Assembly (NCBI GenBank): GCA_913045325.1
Contig: CAJWPZ010000002.1
Coordinates: 62,001 to 126,000 of the forward strand
Reading direction: 5' to 3'
DNA from: an uncultured Flavobacteriaceae bacterium
Lineage (GTDB): Bacteria; Bacteroidota; Bacteroidia; Flavobacteriales; Flavobacteriaceae
Length of the DNA stretch: 64,000 nucleotides
This document shows positions 54,622 to 63,081 of this stretch, piece by piece. The position numbers and the translations under genes are program-made. The notes under the pieces are model-generated. The model did no database searches. It saw nothing but the letters and a program-made list of their open reading frames with translations, and had not been told where the DNA came from. Numbering within the stretch: position 1 is the stretch's first letter; each line of letters opens with the position of its first letter.

Positions 54622-55275
54622 CTATACCGTTACAGCATTATTTAAATACCTTCTAAAAGGCAGTAACTCCAAATAAAGCGCAACTACTCTTTGGTTAAAA
54701 TCTGGCGCTAAGACCTCTTGTTTTGTAAAGGTCTTTCCTGCCGCAAATGACTTTCTTCTTAAGAGCTTGATGTATTGATGATCTCTCGGGTATCCCTTTG
54801 GAGCATTCTTTAAGGACTCCCCTGGCAATAAATCTCCAAAGGTTGCTTTAAAAGACTTCTTGTTTAAAATTTGTGTTAGCTCCTGGCCGTTATAATCAAT
54901 GGCTTCCCTAATACTTTTTAACACCTTTGAAGAAGGATGCCAGTACCCTGCGCCAATAAAGTTCTCTTTCTCGCCAATGTGTATGTAAAAATCTCCTTGT
55001 TTAGTGATTTGATCTAAACCAGCACCAAAATGATTTTTATACACCGGCTTTAAGGGCTGAAACATCAAATTGTTGTTAATACGGTTAATGGCTTTTTTAC
55101 CGGGTGTATCAAAATAGTCTGGATCAATGCCTGCCAATTCTTGATTCATAGCTTCTAGCCAAGCAATATAAAAATCTCGAACCCTATGGTATTGTTTTCG
55201 GTTGGAGTCCATCCATTCTTTGGAGTTATTTTGCCCAAGGGCAGCAAGAAACTCATAAAGGTTCTCAAAACTCAT
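54622..55275 (-). CDS. DUF2461-domain protein
   Basis: From the ATG at 55275 it is 217 residues of a soluble alpha/beta protein of the DUF2461 family. Features are YEFLAALGQNNSKEWMDSNRKQYHRVRDF, AINRINNNLMFQPLKPVYKNHFGAGL, and GDFYIHIGEKENFIGAGYWHP. The biochemical function is unknown. It begins 11 bases after the XRE/S24 repressor gene and is probably cotranscribed with it, so it may be part of the stress response that repressor controls. Confidence 0.88.
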   Translation of the reverse strand: MSFENLYEFLAALGQNNSKEWMDSNRKQYHRVRDFYIAWLEAMNQELAGIDPDYFDTPGKKAINRINNNLMFQPLKPVYKNHFGAGLDQITKQGDFYIHIGEKENFIGAGYWHPSSKVLKSIREAIDYNGQELTQILNKKSFKATFGDLLPGESLKNAPKGYPRDHQYIKLLRRKSFAAGKTFTKQEVLAPDFNQRVVALYLELLPFRRYLNNAVTV

Positions 55276-55286
55276 GGTCAAAAAAA

Positions 55287-56057
55287 TTAAGCGTTTAAAC
55301 TATTAATTTGCCCCTTCAATTCTTCCATAGATTGTTGTAACTCCCTGAGTAAAGAACTCTCACTTGGCTCATCAATACCAAAGGTAAGTTTGCTGTTAAC
55401 AAGCCAAAGCTCTTGAATATTTTTAACAGCAACTTCTATTGGAATGTATTCTGGGTTTAACGAAATTAACCGAACCCGATCTGGAGCACTTGGTACTTTT
55501 TGTAATTTTTTCACCAAGACAGAGTCATGCAGCACTACAATATAAATTTTGCTATCACTGGCCTCTGTTATACTTGGTACCGCTTTACCAAGAACCCACT
55601 CATTGGGTCTTATACTTGGCAACATACTATCTCCCTCTACTTGAAAACCTCTGTAAGTTGCATTTCTGTATTGGGGAAGAGGTATATTAAATGCAGGTAA
55701 GGTTTCATACCATTCTACATCTTGAACATTATGAGGATATCCTGCAGCTGCTTTTTGATTCACCAAAGCGATGGTATCATTTTGATCTACATCAAGGGTG
55801 ATTACCTTTGGGCTTACATCACCTCCATTGATATTGACAATCTTATTGTAACTTTCTCCAAACAACCACAAAGGGTTTATATTAAATTGACGTAAAAGCT
55901 CCATAACCACCTTCCCAGATAATTTTGTTTTACCTCTTTCTATATCTGCTGTAGTAGCACCAATACCTAGAATTTCAGCAAAGTATTGCTGGGTATGATT
56001 GAGTTCTTCACGTACTTTTTTAAACCGTCTGGCTTCTATAGATAATTTTGTGTCCAT
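55287..56057 (-). CDS. XRE-family repressor with S24/LexA-like autocleavage domain
   Basis: From the ATG at 56057 it is 256 residues; a longer upstream frame would read through the operators. The N-terminal helix-turn-helix (about 7-62) contains FKKVREELNHTQQYFAEIL. The C-terminal S24 domain has Ser144 in GDSM and Lys183 in VLVKKL, 39 apart (37 in LexA). An Ala105-Gly106 bond in KAAAGYP lies 39 residues before the serine, the position of the LexA/CI cleavage site. This predicts a self-cleaving repressor induced by RecA filament or a similar signal. Three operator-like sites precede it. Confidence 0.88.
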   Translation of the reverse strand: MDTKLSIEARRFKKVREELNHTQQYFAEILGIGATTADIERGKTKLSGKVVMELLRQFNINPLWLFGESYNKIVNINGGDVSPKVITLDVDQNDTIALVNQKAAAGYPHNVQDVEWYETLPAFNIPLPQYRNATYRGFQVEGDSMLPSIRPNEWVLGKAVPSITEASDSKIYIVVLHDSVLVKKLQKVPSAPDRVRLISLNPEYIPIEVAVKNIQELWLVNSKLTFGIDEPSESSLLRELQQSMEELKGQINSLNA

Positions 56058-56077
56058 ATTCAAATATACATTTTTTT

Positions 56078-56129
56078 GGAATATATCCAATATTTTATTC
56101 GGAAATCTTCCAAAAAAAGGAATATTTCC
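56078..56129. promoter_or_regulatory. Triple operator GGA-N5-TCC
   Basis: Three inverted repeats, GGAATATATCC (56078-56088), GGAAATCTTCC (56101-56111) and GGAATATTTCC (56119-56129), share GGA-N5-TCC and start 23 and 18 bases apart. They lie 21-72 bases upstream of the repressor ATG and 116 bases or more upstream of the divergent lipoprotein ATG. They are likely autoregulatory sites for the XRE/S24 protein. Confidence 0.7.
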
Positions 56130-56244
56130 ATAATAGGTGTCCCTCACATCATTAATCTCATATAACACATTGAAAATAAAGCTACTAATAACTTATATTG
56201 TTAATTATTAAAGTATATTTATGGCTAAACTAAAAAAAAACATC

Positions 56245-56481
56245 ATGAAAAAAGTAATCACAACATTTGCTGCACTAGCGTTAATAGTTTCTGTAACATC
56301 TTGTAGAGAAACCACAGACAAAACTAAAGAAGCAGTTGAAGTAGTAGAAGAAAAAGCAGTTGAAGCTACAGAGGCAGTTGAAGTCGTTACAGACTCAGTT
56401 GTAGAAGCAGTAGAAACAACTGGTGAAGCAGCTGTAGAGGCTGTAGAAAGTATTAAAGAAGAAGTGCTAGAAGAAAATTAA
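56245..56481 (+). CDS. Small acidic repeat lipoprotein
   Basis: From the ATG at 56245 it is 78 residues, with a lipoprotein signal peptide (hydrophobic 4-16) and lipobox VTSC. The mature part is an acidic, Ala/Val/Glu/Thr-rich helix with imperfect repeats (KEAVEVVEEKAVEATEAVEVV, then VVEAVETTGEAAVEAVESI). Such apolipoprotein-like amphipathic helices could lie on the inner face of the outer membrane. It has its own strong terminator. It is divergent from the repressor gene and may share its operators. Function unknown. Confidence 0.75.
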   Translation: MKKVITTFAALALIVSVTSCRETTDKTKEAVEVVEEKAVEATEAVEVVTDSVVEAVETTGEAAVEAVESIKEEVLEEN

Positions 56482-56501
56482 TTTTTTAGTTTTTTTGCAT
56501 T

Positions 56502-56538
56502 AAAAAACAGGCTACACTGAAGTGTAGCCTGTTTTTTT
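56502..56538. terminator. Bidirectional terminator, repeat lipoprotein / metal operon
   Basis: A 17-bp perfect stem (AAAAAACAGGCTACACT with AGTGTAGCCTGTTTTTT) around GA, with T runs on both strands. It serves the lipoprotein on the plus strand and the last gene of the metal operon on the minus strand. Confidence 0.92.
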
Positions 56539-56746
56539 ATTTTCTATTTTCAAGTATCCTAAATAAAGATACGCCAACCAAAGTAAGTACTAGTGGCCAA
56601 ATCACAAAAAGATCAACCCTTAAAACATTGGCTCCGTCATCGGGCTGGTATGACAGCCACTGCTGCATGTAATACTCCCAAACAATGGCCGCGACAACAA
56701 CAACCACCGTTATAATGTACAATAAGATTTTTGGTGTTAATTTCAT
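56537..56746 (-). CDS. Small two-TM membrane protein, last gene of metal operon
   Basis: From the ATG at 56746 it is 69 residues with two hydrophobic segments (about 7-25 and 42-60) separated by WEYYMQQWLSYQPDDGANVLRV, and a basic end (FRILENRK). No family is recognised. It is 64 bases after the secreted HMA gene and ends at the shared terminator, so it probably belongs to the operon. Confidence 0.6.
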   Translation of the reverse strand: MKLTPKILLYIITVVVVVAAIVWEYYMQQWLSYQPDDGANVLRVDLFVIWPLVLTLVGVSLFRILENRK

Positions 56747-56810
56747 GGTATAAAAATACAAAAACCACTCTCAAGGAAAGTGGTTTTAAGGTATTTTATC
56801 AACAGGCTCC

Positions 56811-57170
56811 TTAATTGTCTTTATTATGATCTTTTTGTACGCTATCATCTCTGTATTTACAACAAGGGTGCACACTTGCATAGGCCTTCTGTGTAGCTTT
56901 TATTTGCTCTGTGTCATGACCAACGGCGGCAACTGAGGTATTTATAGAAGCCAAAGTGGCCTTCTGATCATTATAAATTACACGCAATTCTTTTGTGTCT
57001 AAATTCCAAACTGCAGACTTTACGCCCTTGGTCTTGATAGCGGCTTTCTCTATACGCACTTTACACATCATACACACTCCGTCTACAGCAATAACTGCTT
57101 TTGCATTTTTATTTTGCCCAAATGAAGTGGCTCCCATAAGAAGCACTAATACTACTACTACTTTTTTCAT
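56811..57170 (-). CDS. Secreted heavy-metal-associated (HMA) domain protein
   Basis: A 119-residue protein with a signal peptide ending TSFGQ and a ferredoxin-like HMA domain with the metal loop GVCMMCKVRIEKAA (Cys33, Cys36), as in periplasmic copper or mercury carriers. The C-terminus carries a further HPCCKYRDDS cysteine pair and a His-containing tail (KDHNKDN). It starts 12 bases after the TonB receptor gene. It is likely to hold Cu(I) in the periplasm; other soft metals are possible. Confidence 0.88.
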   Translation of the reverse strand: MKKVVVVLVLLMGATSFGQNKNAKAVIAVDGVCMMCKVRIEKAAIKTKGVKSAVWNLDTKELRVIYNDQKATLASINTSVAAVGHDTEQIKATQKAYASVHPCCKYRDDSVQKDHNKDN

Positions 57171-57182
57171 ACTGTTTGAATT

Positions 57183-59417
57183 TTAGTTAATGTTATATCT
57201 TAATCCTGCGTAATAATTACTCCCAAAAATTGGACCATATACAAATGTAGTGTCAAAATTTGAACCAAAAGGGTTTTGTGCGTCCAAAATTGGGTTGTCT
57301 TGTCTTTGGTCTGTAATATTTTCTGCTCCTAGGTATATTTCAAACTTGGAGCTAAACACTTTAGTAATTTGCGCATTTAAAGTACCTAAAGAAGGACTAT
57401 TTTCTGGAAGTCTAAAAGAAGCATCATTGTTTTGAGTGCTAGGAAAGCGTTGAGAACTCAACCAATTATACGTTGCGTCAAATTTCCATTGCGCCTCTTT
57501 ATGCCGGTGTGTTTCATAAGACAGGTTTGCAAAAAAACGATGCTCTGGAGTAAGAGGCCTTGTTAATCTTCCAGAGGCATAGTCTGTTTTTACATCATAG
57601 TACTTGTAGGTTGTTCTGAAATCTAAACGCTCTAAAATAGCATAGCTCAAGTCTATTTGAAGACTATTGGCAGTAGTGGCATTTTGTGCATTGTAAAAAC
57701 GAATCTGGTTAGGATCTTCCCAGTCTACAACCACTTGGTTTTGAAAATCTGTTCTGAAAAAATCTATACTCACCTCAGCCTTGCGATCAAACACAGTAAA
57801 TCCTTGTAAAAAAGACACACCGTAATTCCAAGCAATTTCTGGATCCAGTCCATAAATTGGGCCCCCGTTATCTGTAATAGAAATAGCTCTAGAGGTGGCA
57901 AAAAGTGATTGATTTTCTGTAAAAATAGTAGCACTTCTTTTTCCTCTACCAAAAGAAGCTCTTAACGCTGCTTTATCCCAGGGGGTATACCGCGCGTGAA
58001 ATCTTGGGGTAACAAAGGTGCCTAATAAATTATGGGTATCTACCCGCAGGCCAGCTGTTGTGGTAAAATTCTCTAAATCATCAAATGAGTATTCAAAAAA
58101 AGCTCCTATGCTCTGCTCTGTCCTGTTATAGGTTGTGGTCTCTACCAGTTCCTTATAATCATCATAGGTTGCCGTAATACCTGTTTTAAAAGTATGTCTA
58201 GAATCACCAATGATGGAATTAAAAATACCACTTACATACCCACTATCATGCTGTATGTTGTACTCACGTAATCCAAAATAAGAATTTTGCTCATGCCTAT
58301 TTCCAGCTACTTGTAAACCAATAGATTGATAAGGCGCACTTGGAGTTACATAACCAACCTTGGCAGTAAAACCTGCACGCTGGGTTTCTATCTCACCTCC
58401 CCAAAAATTGGTAGTACCACGATCTAGATTTGGCACAAAACCTGTTTGCCCAACTTGCTTATCGTCTTTTAAATAATTAAGAGAGATAAAACTTACAACA
58501 CCTGTTTTAGGATTTGCATATTGCCACCGGTTCATGAAATTCATTTGTTTGGCCAGCGGGTTGTCAAGAAATCCATCTTTATTTCGGTCATTTTTTTTAT
58601 CTCTGGCATTTCCGTGAAGGTACACCCCAGTGCTCCAAGTATCTGTTAGTTTTGTGTTTAGATGCAGATTTAATTCTTGCCTACCTCCCAATGCACCAAA
58701 GGCATTTACAAATAATTTATCATCTGTACTTGGCTTTACAAGCTCTGCATTAATCTGTCCTGCAATACTTTCAAAACTGTTTACCACACTCCCTGCCCCT
58801 TTGGTGATTTGTATACTCTCTACCCAGGTTCCGGGTATAAAACTAAGCCCATAGGCTTGGGAGGCGCCCCTTACAGATGGTATGTTCTCAGTGGTAATTA
58901 CAGTATAGGGTGTGGTTAATCCTAACATCCGTATTTGGCGAACACCAGTTATAGCGTCTGCAAAGTTTACATCTATAGATGGATTGGTTTCAAAACTTTC
59001 TGAAAGATTACAACATGCCGCTTTTAAAAGCTCTGCACTAGAAATGTTAATCACGTTTTCAGCCCCAAGATAAGACCTAGAGGTTGCTTTAATTCTTGAA
59101 GTTATAATCACTTCATCTAAAGTTCCTTTAGACCTTAATACGTGTTTTACAAACGTATTGGGGTTGGTAATAGAAATAGTATCTGTGGTATAGCCCACGT
59201 AGCTTATCACTAATTTTGAGTACTCAGACGAAAACTCAATATTAAAATTTCCGTCGATATCAGTGACAGATCCAACTTGAGAGTTAAGCCAAAAAACATT
59301 GGCAAAAGGCAAGGGTACTTCTTTATTGTTTTGTAGTTCTAAAATGCTACCAGATACTTTTTGTTGTGAAAAAAGTAGTGCCGGAGCAACCAGTAACAGG
59401 AATAAAATATGTTTCAT
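57183..59417 (-). CDS. TonB-dependent receptor, metal-operon type
   Basis: A 744-residue outer-membrane receptor. The signal peptide ends LLFSQ. A carboxypeptidase-regulatory-like domain follows (about 20-95, with VPLPFANVFWLNSQVG and DGNFNIEF). The plug begins near LDEVIITSRIKATS and contains CCNLSESFETNPSIDVNFADA, and the barrel ends NYYAGLRYNIN. Its ATG overlaps the stop codon of the HMA-MauE gene by one base (TAATG). In this operon, uptake or export-related recognition of a copper chelate is plausible. The ligand is unknown. Confidence 0.9.
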   Translation of the reverse strand: MKHILFLLLVAPALLFSQQKVSGSILELQNNKEVPLPFANVFWLNSQVGSVTDIDGNFNIEFSSEYSKLVISYVGYTTDTISITNPNTFVKHVLRSKGTLDEVIITSRIKATSRSYLGAENVINISSAELLKAACCNLSESFETNPSIDVNFADAITGVRQIRMLGLTTPYTVITTENIPSVRGASQAYGLSFIPGTWVESIQITKGAGSVVNSFESIAGQINAELVKPSTDDKLFVNAFGALGGRQELNLHLNTKLTDTWSTGVYLHGNARDKKNDRNKDGFLDNPLAKQMNFMNRWQYANPKTGVVSFISLNYLKDDKQVGQTGFVPNLDRGTTNFWGGEIETQRAGFTAKVGYVTPSAPYQSIGLQVAGNRHEQNSYFGLREYNIQHDSGYVSGIFNSIIGDSRHTFKTGITATYDDYKELVETTTYNRTEQSIGAFFEYSFDDLENFTTTAGLRVDTHNLLGTFVTPRFHARYTPWDKAALRASFGRGKRSATIFTENQSLFATSRAISITDNGGPIYGLDPEIAWNYGVSFLQGFTVFDRKAEVSIDFFRTDFQNQVVVDWEDPNQIRFYNAQNATTANSLQIDLSYAILERLDFRTTYKYYDVKTDYASGRLTRPLTPEHRFFANLSYETHRHKEAQWKFDATYNWLSSQRFPSTQNNDASFRLPENSPSLGTLNAQITKVFSSKFEIYLGAENITDQRQDNPILDAQNPFGSNFDTTFVYGPIFGSNYYAGLRYNIN

Positions 59418-60160
59418 TATATATAATGTTTCAATAAGGTGAATGTGGCCATAAAAATCATGACGCTGTTTTCAATAAATGTGGCTTGGGTCATGGGGAG
59501 TTTTAAAACAGTTCCAAGACAGGCACATGTTATTTGTTTTTTTTGTAGTAAGGCAATAGAAACTCCAATAGTGGTTATACCTAGAACAATAATGGTTACA
59601 AGCAAGGCTATTGGGACTTGAGTTTGAGACAGCAACATAAAACCAAGAATCAATTCTAAAAAAGGGTATACCATCCCGTATACAGGAACCCGTTTTGCTA
59701 CAGGATCATACATAGCAAATGACAAGGCAAATCCAGAAAGATCAAAAAACTTAAAAAGACTAAAGACAAAGAAAAACAAGCCCATAAAATCAAGCATGGC
59801 TTCTTTAAAACTAAAATCATTAAAATTTAAAGCAAGTGAGGCTAAAAAAAGGCTTATAAAAATTAAGAACAACGGTTTTAATTGCTCCAGTTTTGACACC
59901 TCGGGCTCACTCTCTTTGGTATTTAAAGTAGTTTTTTCTTTTATTTCTGGAACAGCAACCCTACCAACTAATTTGAACTTTGATGGAAGTGCTTGTTTAA
60001 AAATACTGGTTTCTATAACAGTATCCATAGTTACTGTGGCTGTTTCTTTTTCAAGAACCACAACAACATCTTGAACGCCTGCTATAGAAAGAAAGGCTCT
60101 TGTAACAGAATCCTTACAACCATTGCAAGTCATTGCTTGAATGTGATATGTTTGTGTCAT
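59417..60160 (-). CDS. HMA domain fused to MauE/DoxX-like membrane domain
   Basis: A 247-residue fusion. An N-terminal HMA domain (about 1-70, metal loop MTCNGCKDSV with Cys12 and Cys15) is followed by a charged linker (EIKEKTTLNTKESEPEVSKLEQ) and about five membrane helices of MauE/DoxX type. A C-x-C pair (QITCACLGTVLKL) is typical of the redox-associated MauE group. MauE helps make methylamine dehydrogenase, where MauG also acts, so a redox or metal delivery role is plausible. It follows the HYC_CC_PP-like gene and overlaps the receptor gene. Confidence 0.85.
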   Translation of the reverse strand: MTQTYHIQAMTCNGCKDSVTRAFLSIAGVQDVVVVLEKETATVTMDTVIETSIFKQALPSKFKLVGRVAVPEIKEKTTLNTKESEPEVSKLEQLKPLFLIFISLFLASLALNFNDFSFKEAMLDFMGLFFFVFSLFKFFDLSGFALSFAMYDPVAKRVPVYGMVYPFLELILGFMLLSQTQVPIALLVTIIVLGITTIGVSIALLQKKQITCACLGTVLKLPMTQATFIENSVMIFMATFTLLKHYI

Positions 60161-60213
60161 TATTTTTAATTTAATAGTAATACATGTGCCAAACTAAAAC
60201 ATAGAGCCGCACA

Positions 60214-60227
60214 GAGATAGTGCTATC
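60214..60227. promoter_or_regulatory. Short palindrome upstream of HMA-MauE gene
   Basis: AGATAGTGCTATCT has 6-bp arms around TG and lies in the 91-base gap before the HMA-MauE gene, the widest gap inside the operon apart from its end. It may be an operator or internal processing hairpin. Confidence 0.35.
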
Positions 60228-60251
60228 TACAAAATAGGAGTTTATAGTATC

Positions 60252-60662
60252 TTAAATTAAAAAGGTTTCTAAAAGAACAGGGATGTCTTTTATAAGGGGT
60301 GGAGGATTGTAGGGGTTATTTACGACCTCTTTTTGAAGTTTTAAAACTCGAGAAACACTAGCACTAATAGCCGTGTTAATGACATCAAAAATAGGTGTTA
60401 TTTGAAACTCAAAGACACTTTGGATAAAGGTGTCATCAAAGTCTACCTGCGTGTATTGGTTATTACAACAAGAGTGAGTATCGCTTTGGTGAGACTCATC
60501 ACAAAGATCTTTTACCGCCGCCATACCACAAGACAATCGCTCTTGACCTATTGTTACTTTTGCCATCATTTCATACTCACCACAAAAATGTTGGGCGTAC
60601 GATATGCCGGTGTTACTAACAAGCAACAAAAGTATTAACAGTATAGATGTAAATTGTTTCAC
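60252..60662 (-). CDS. HYC_CC_PP-type small secreted protein
   Basis: A 136-residue exported protein with a signal peptide (residues 5-21, ending GISYAQ). It has cysteine positions in QHFCGEYE, LSCGMAAV, DLCDESH and HSCCNNQY, with histidines between, and ends with a Pro-rich segment (NPYNPPPLIKDIP). This HFC...CC...PP pattern is a small Bacteroidetes family found beside metal genes. Probably metal-binding. It is 42 bases after the DUF3347 gene. A -7 box TAATTTTG precedes it at 60675-60668, close to the start. Confidence 0.75.
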   Translation of the reverse strand: MKQFTSILLILLLLVSNTGISYAQHFCGEYEMMAKVTIGQERLSCGMAAVKDLCDESHQSDTHSCCNNQYTQVDFDDTFIQSVFEFQITPIFDVINTAISASVSRVLKLQKEVVNNPYNPPPLIKDIPVLLETFLI

Positions 60663-60704
60663 GATTACAAAATTACATTAATATTGAAACAGTTGTACTA
60701 AAAT

Positions 60705-61247
60705 CTAGTTAATTTCTTTATCGATTCTACCACACTTGAGCATTTTACTGCCAAAATATGGGTTTCTAATTTCTTTAGAATTACTTAGCCAGTAGCCTCC
60801 TGTATTGTTAAAAGCCATTGGGCAATACTGCTTAAAAAAAGAACCTGTAGCTACATTATCTTCTAAAAGTTTCTCTACACCTGCAGTAACTAAAACAAAT
60901 TTTTCACGCTGAAGCTGTATATCACTTGAAATTGACATCTGCTCTAAAGCAGTAATTGTAGTCTGTAGGCTATCTGCTGAAATAATTACATCTTTCAGCA
61001 TTGAAGCGGCTTTTGAGCTAAGAGCAGCATCTGTATTTACTAATGAATTTTTTAATTCTGTATAATAATGAAAAACTTTAGAGGCTTCTTTTGTTTTAAA
61101 AGTTACTTCTTCAATCTCCCCTAAATCTATTTGTTGAGTTACCACTGGAGCAACTTTTATTGTTGGCTGCTCAGTTTTTGTTTCATTTTTACATGAAAAA
61201 AGAATAATTGACATCCCTAAAAGTAAAGAATATGGTACGTGTTTCAT
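60705..61247 (-). CDS. DUF3347 lipoprotein, first gene of metal operon
   Basis: From the ATG at 61247 it is 180 residues with lipobox LFSC and a helical DUF3347 domain. The domain ends with the typical metal-like motif YCPMAFNNTGGYWLS and PYFGSKMLKCG, where Cys and Met residues are conserved. DUF3347 is common as an add-on to CusB-type copper efflux proteins. A perfect -7 box TACCTTTG is at 61273-61266, leaving a 19-base leader. It heads the six-gene operon to 56537. Confidence 0.85.
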   Translation of the reverse strand: MKHVPYSLLLGMSIILFSCKNETKTEQPTIKVAPVVTQQIDLGEIEEVTFKTKEASKVFHYYTELKNSLVNTDAALSSKAASMLKDVIISADSLQTTITALEQMSISSDIQLQREKFVLVTAGVEKLLEDNVATGSFFKQYCPMAFNNTGGYWLSNSKEIRNPYFGSKMLKCGRIDKEIN

Positions 61248-61366
61248 GTGTGTTAAATTAGAATACAAAGGTACATAAAAACAAAAAAACCCACGCTAAG
61301 AAAAAACAAGAAAAGAAGTTTGAGGGTATACCTACTTTAAAATACTTTTACAAAAAAATTACTGCG

Positions 61367-61822
61367 ATGATTTTTGATGCCTTAAAACCTCAACTTACCA
61401 CCATTATAGAAGATCAAACCGCTAGCCCAAAACAGCGATTACAAAATATTTGTAATTTTCTTAGGCAAAATATTTCTTACTATCATTGGGTGGGGTTTTA
61501 TTTTGCCAATCACCAAGAGCAAACATTACATCTACAGGCATACTCTGGTGAAGCCACCCAGCACACGGTTATTCCCTTTGGAAAAGGCATCTGTGGCCAG
61601 GTAGCGCTGAGCAACCAAAACTTTGTGGTTCCAGATGTAAAGGCGCAAGACAATTATATTGCATGTAGCATTTCGGTAAAAGCAGAAATTGTAATACCAC
61701 TGTTTAAAAACGGTGTAAATATTGGTCAAATAGATATTGACTCAAATACTCCAGACCCCTTCACAAAGGCAGATGAAGATTTTCTAGGCTGGCTTAATGA
61801 AAAGGTAGCTACGATTTTGTAA
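61367..61822 (+). CDS. GAF-domain protein, fRMsr-like
   Basis: A 151-residue single GAF domain resembling free methionine-(R)-sulfoxide reductase. It has GKGICGQVA (Cys76), VVPDVKAQDNYIACSISVKAEIVIPLF (Cys100, the catalytic-type position) and IGQIDIDSNTPDPF. The E. coli enzyme uses three cysteines (numbered 84, 94 and 118); here the equivalent of the first is missing (QHTVIPFG). It may use one resolving cysteine or serve as a ligand sensor. It ends two bases from the convergent MacB-like permease gene. Confidence 0.82.
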   Translation: MIFDALKPQLTTIIEDQTASPKQRLQNICNFLRQNISYYHWVGFYFANHQEQTLHLQAYSGEATQHTVIPFGKGICGQVALSNQNFVVPDVKAQDNYIACSISVKAEIVIPLFKNGVNIGQIDIDSNTPDPFTKADEDFLGWLNEKVATIL

Positions 61823-61824
61823 AA

Positions 61825-63081
61825 CTACATGCCGGTTCTTATGGCCTCCACAGGATCTAATCTAGAGGCAGAAACTGCAGGTAGTATTCCAGAAATTAAT
61901 CCAATAGCTGCAGAAACACCCGTTCCAATAACCATGTTTTTTACAGAGAGTATAAACTCAAAATCTCCTGCAATTGAAGAAGCTATAAGAGAAACAAAAA
62001 ACACCAAAACAAGCCCTATAACTCCACCAATAAGGGCAAGAATTACAGCTTCAAATAAAAATTGAAATAAAATAAATTTATTTTTTGCGCCAAGAGATTT
62101 TTGAATTCCAATCAAATTGGTACGCTCCTTTACACTCACAAACATAATGTTGGCAATCCCGAAGCCCCCAACAAGTAGAGAGAAGAAACTAATAAAAAGT
62201 CCAACCAAGTTTAAAGTACCTATAATATCATCAATGAGATCTGCAAAACCTTGTAATTGATTCACGAAAAAATTGTCTACTTCATCGGCCCTTATACCTC
62301 TTTTAATTCTTAGACGCTGTTTTAATAAAGCAATAAACTCATCATTATCAATCCCTTTTTCTGGTTTGATTACAATAAAGGGTAATACCCCTCTATTATT
62401 GTCTCCATAAATTCTTCTTACCACGTTGGAGGGTATAAATATAGAGGTGTCTTTAGAGTTTCCAAAGAGAGGGCTCCCTTGTTTTTCTAGTACACCAATA
62501 ACGATAAATTTCATACCGTATAGGCGTATTTTTTTTCCTAGGGCATAGGAAACGTCATCAAAAAGAGATACGGCAATCTCATCCCCTAGAACAATTACAG
62601 GAGTACCACTGTTAGACTCTGCCTCATTAAAAAACCTTCCCTGGGCCAATTGCAGAGATTCAATATCATAATAACCCTCTGTAACTGCAGCAACGTCAAC
62701 GTTGCTAACTGTTTTATCTTCATGCTTAATTGTAGCTGGGGCAACATTTAGGGTAAAAGAAGCGGCCTTTAAATTTGGAACGGCATCTTTTAAAAGTTTG
62801 TATTCATCAAAAGTCACATCTGGAAATTGCTCTCGTTTCCAACGGGGAACATCTGAGGGCGCGAAAGAAAATCTCGCCAAGAAAATAGTAGAGTTATCTA
62901 AAGAACTAATACTACCCTCAATCTCATTTTTTAAAGAATCTACAGCAGCCAGTACGGCTATAATTGAGAAAATCCCAATGGTAACCCCTAGCAAAGATAA
63001 AAAGGTTCTCAATTTATTGTTCACTAGGGCACTTATAGCAAAAAATAAACTTTCTTTAAGGACCCTAAGATAAATTAACAT
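61825..63081 (-). CDS. MacB/FtsX-type ABC transporter permease
   Basis: A 418-residue permease with the MacB topology: one N-terminal membrane helix (LSLLGVTIGIFSIIAVLAAVD), a large periplasmic MacB-PCD domain (about 45-275), and three C-terminal helices with the FtsX signature GGFGIANIMFVSVKERT and SASRLDPVEAIRTGM at the end. No ATPase gene is adjacent in the window. The role could be lipoprotein, peptide or small-molecule export. The gene is upstream of, and convergent with, the GAF gene. Confidence 0.9.
   Translation of the reverse strand: MLIYLRVLKESLFFAISALVNNKLRTFLSLLGVTIGIFSIIAVLAAVDSLKNEIEGSISSLDNSTIFLARFSFAPSDVPRWKREQFPDVTFDEYKLLKDAVPNLKAASFTLNVAPATIKHEDKTVSNVDVAAVTEGYYDIESLQLAQGRFFNEAESNSGTPVIVLGDEIAVSLFDDVSYALGKKIRLYGMKFIVIGVLEKQGSPLFGNSKDTSIFIPSNVVRRIYGDNNRGVLPFIVIKPEKGIDNDEFIALLKQRLRIKRGIRADEVDNFFVNQLQGFADLIDDIIGTLNLVGLFISFFSLLVGGFGIANIMFVSVKERTNLIGIQKSLGAKNKFILFQFLFEAVILALIGGVIGLVLVFFVSLIASSIAGDFEFILSVKNMVIGTGVSAAIGLISGILPAVSASRLDPVEAIRTGM

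Noticed and set aside
56071-56168. 37-residue N-terminal extension of the XRE repressor
   Set aside because: It would place the operator triplet within coding sequence and has no family support; the ATG at 56057 fits the helix-turn-helix start.
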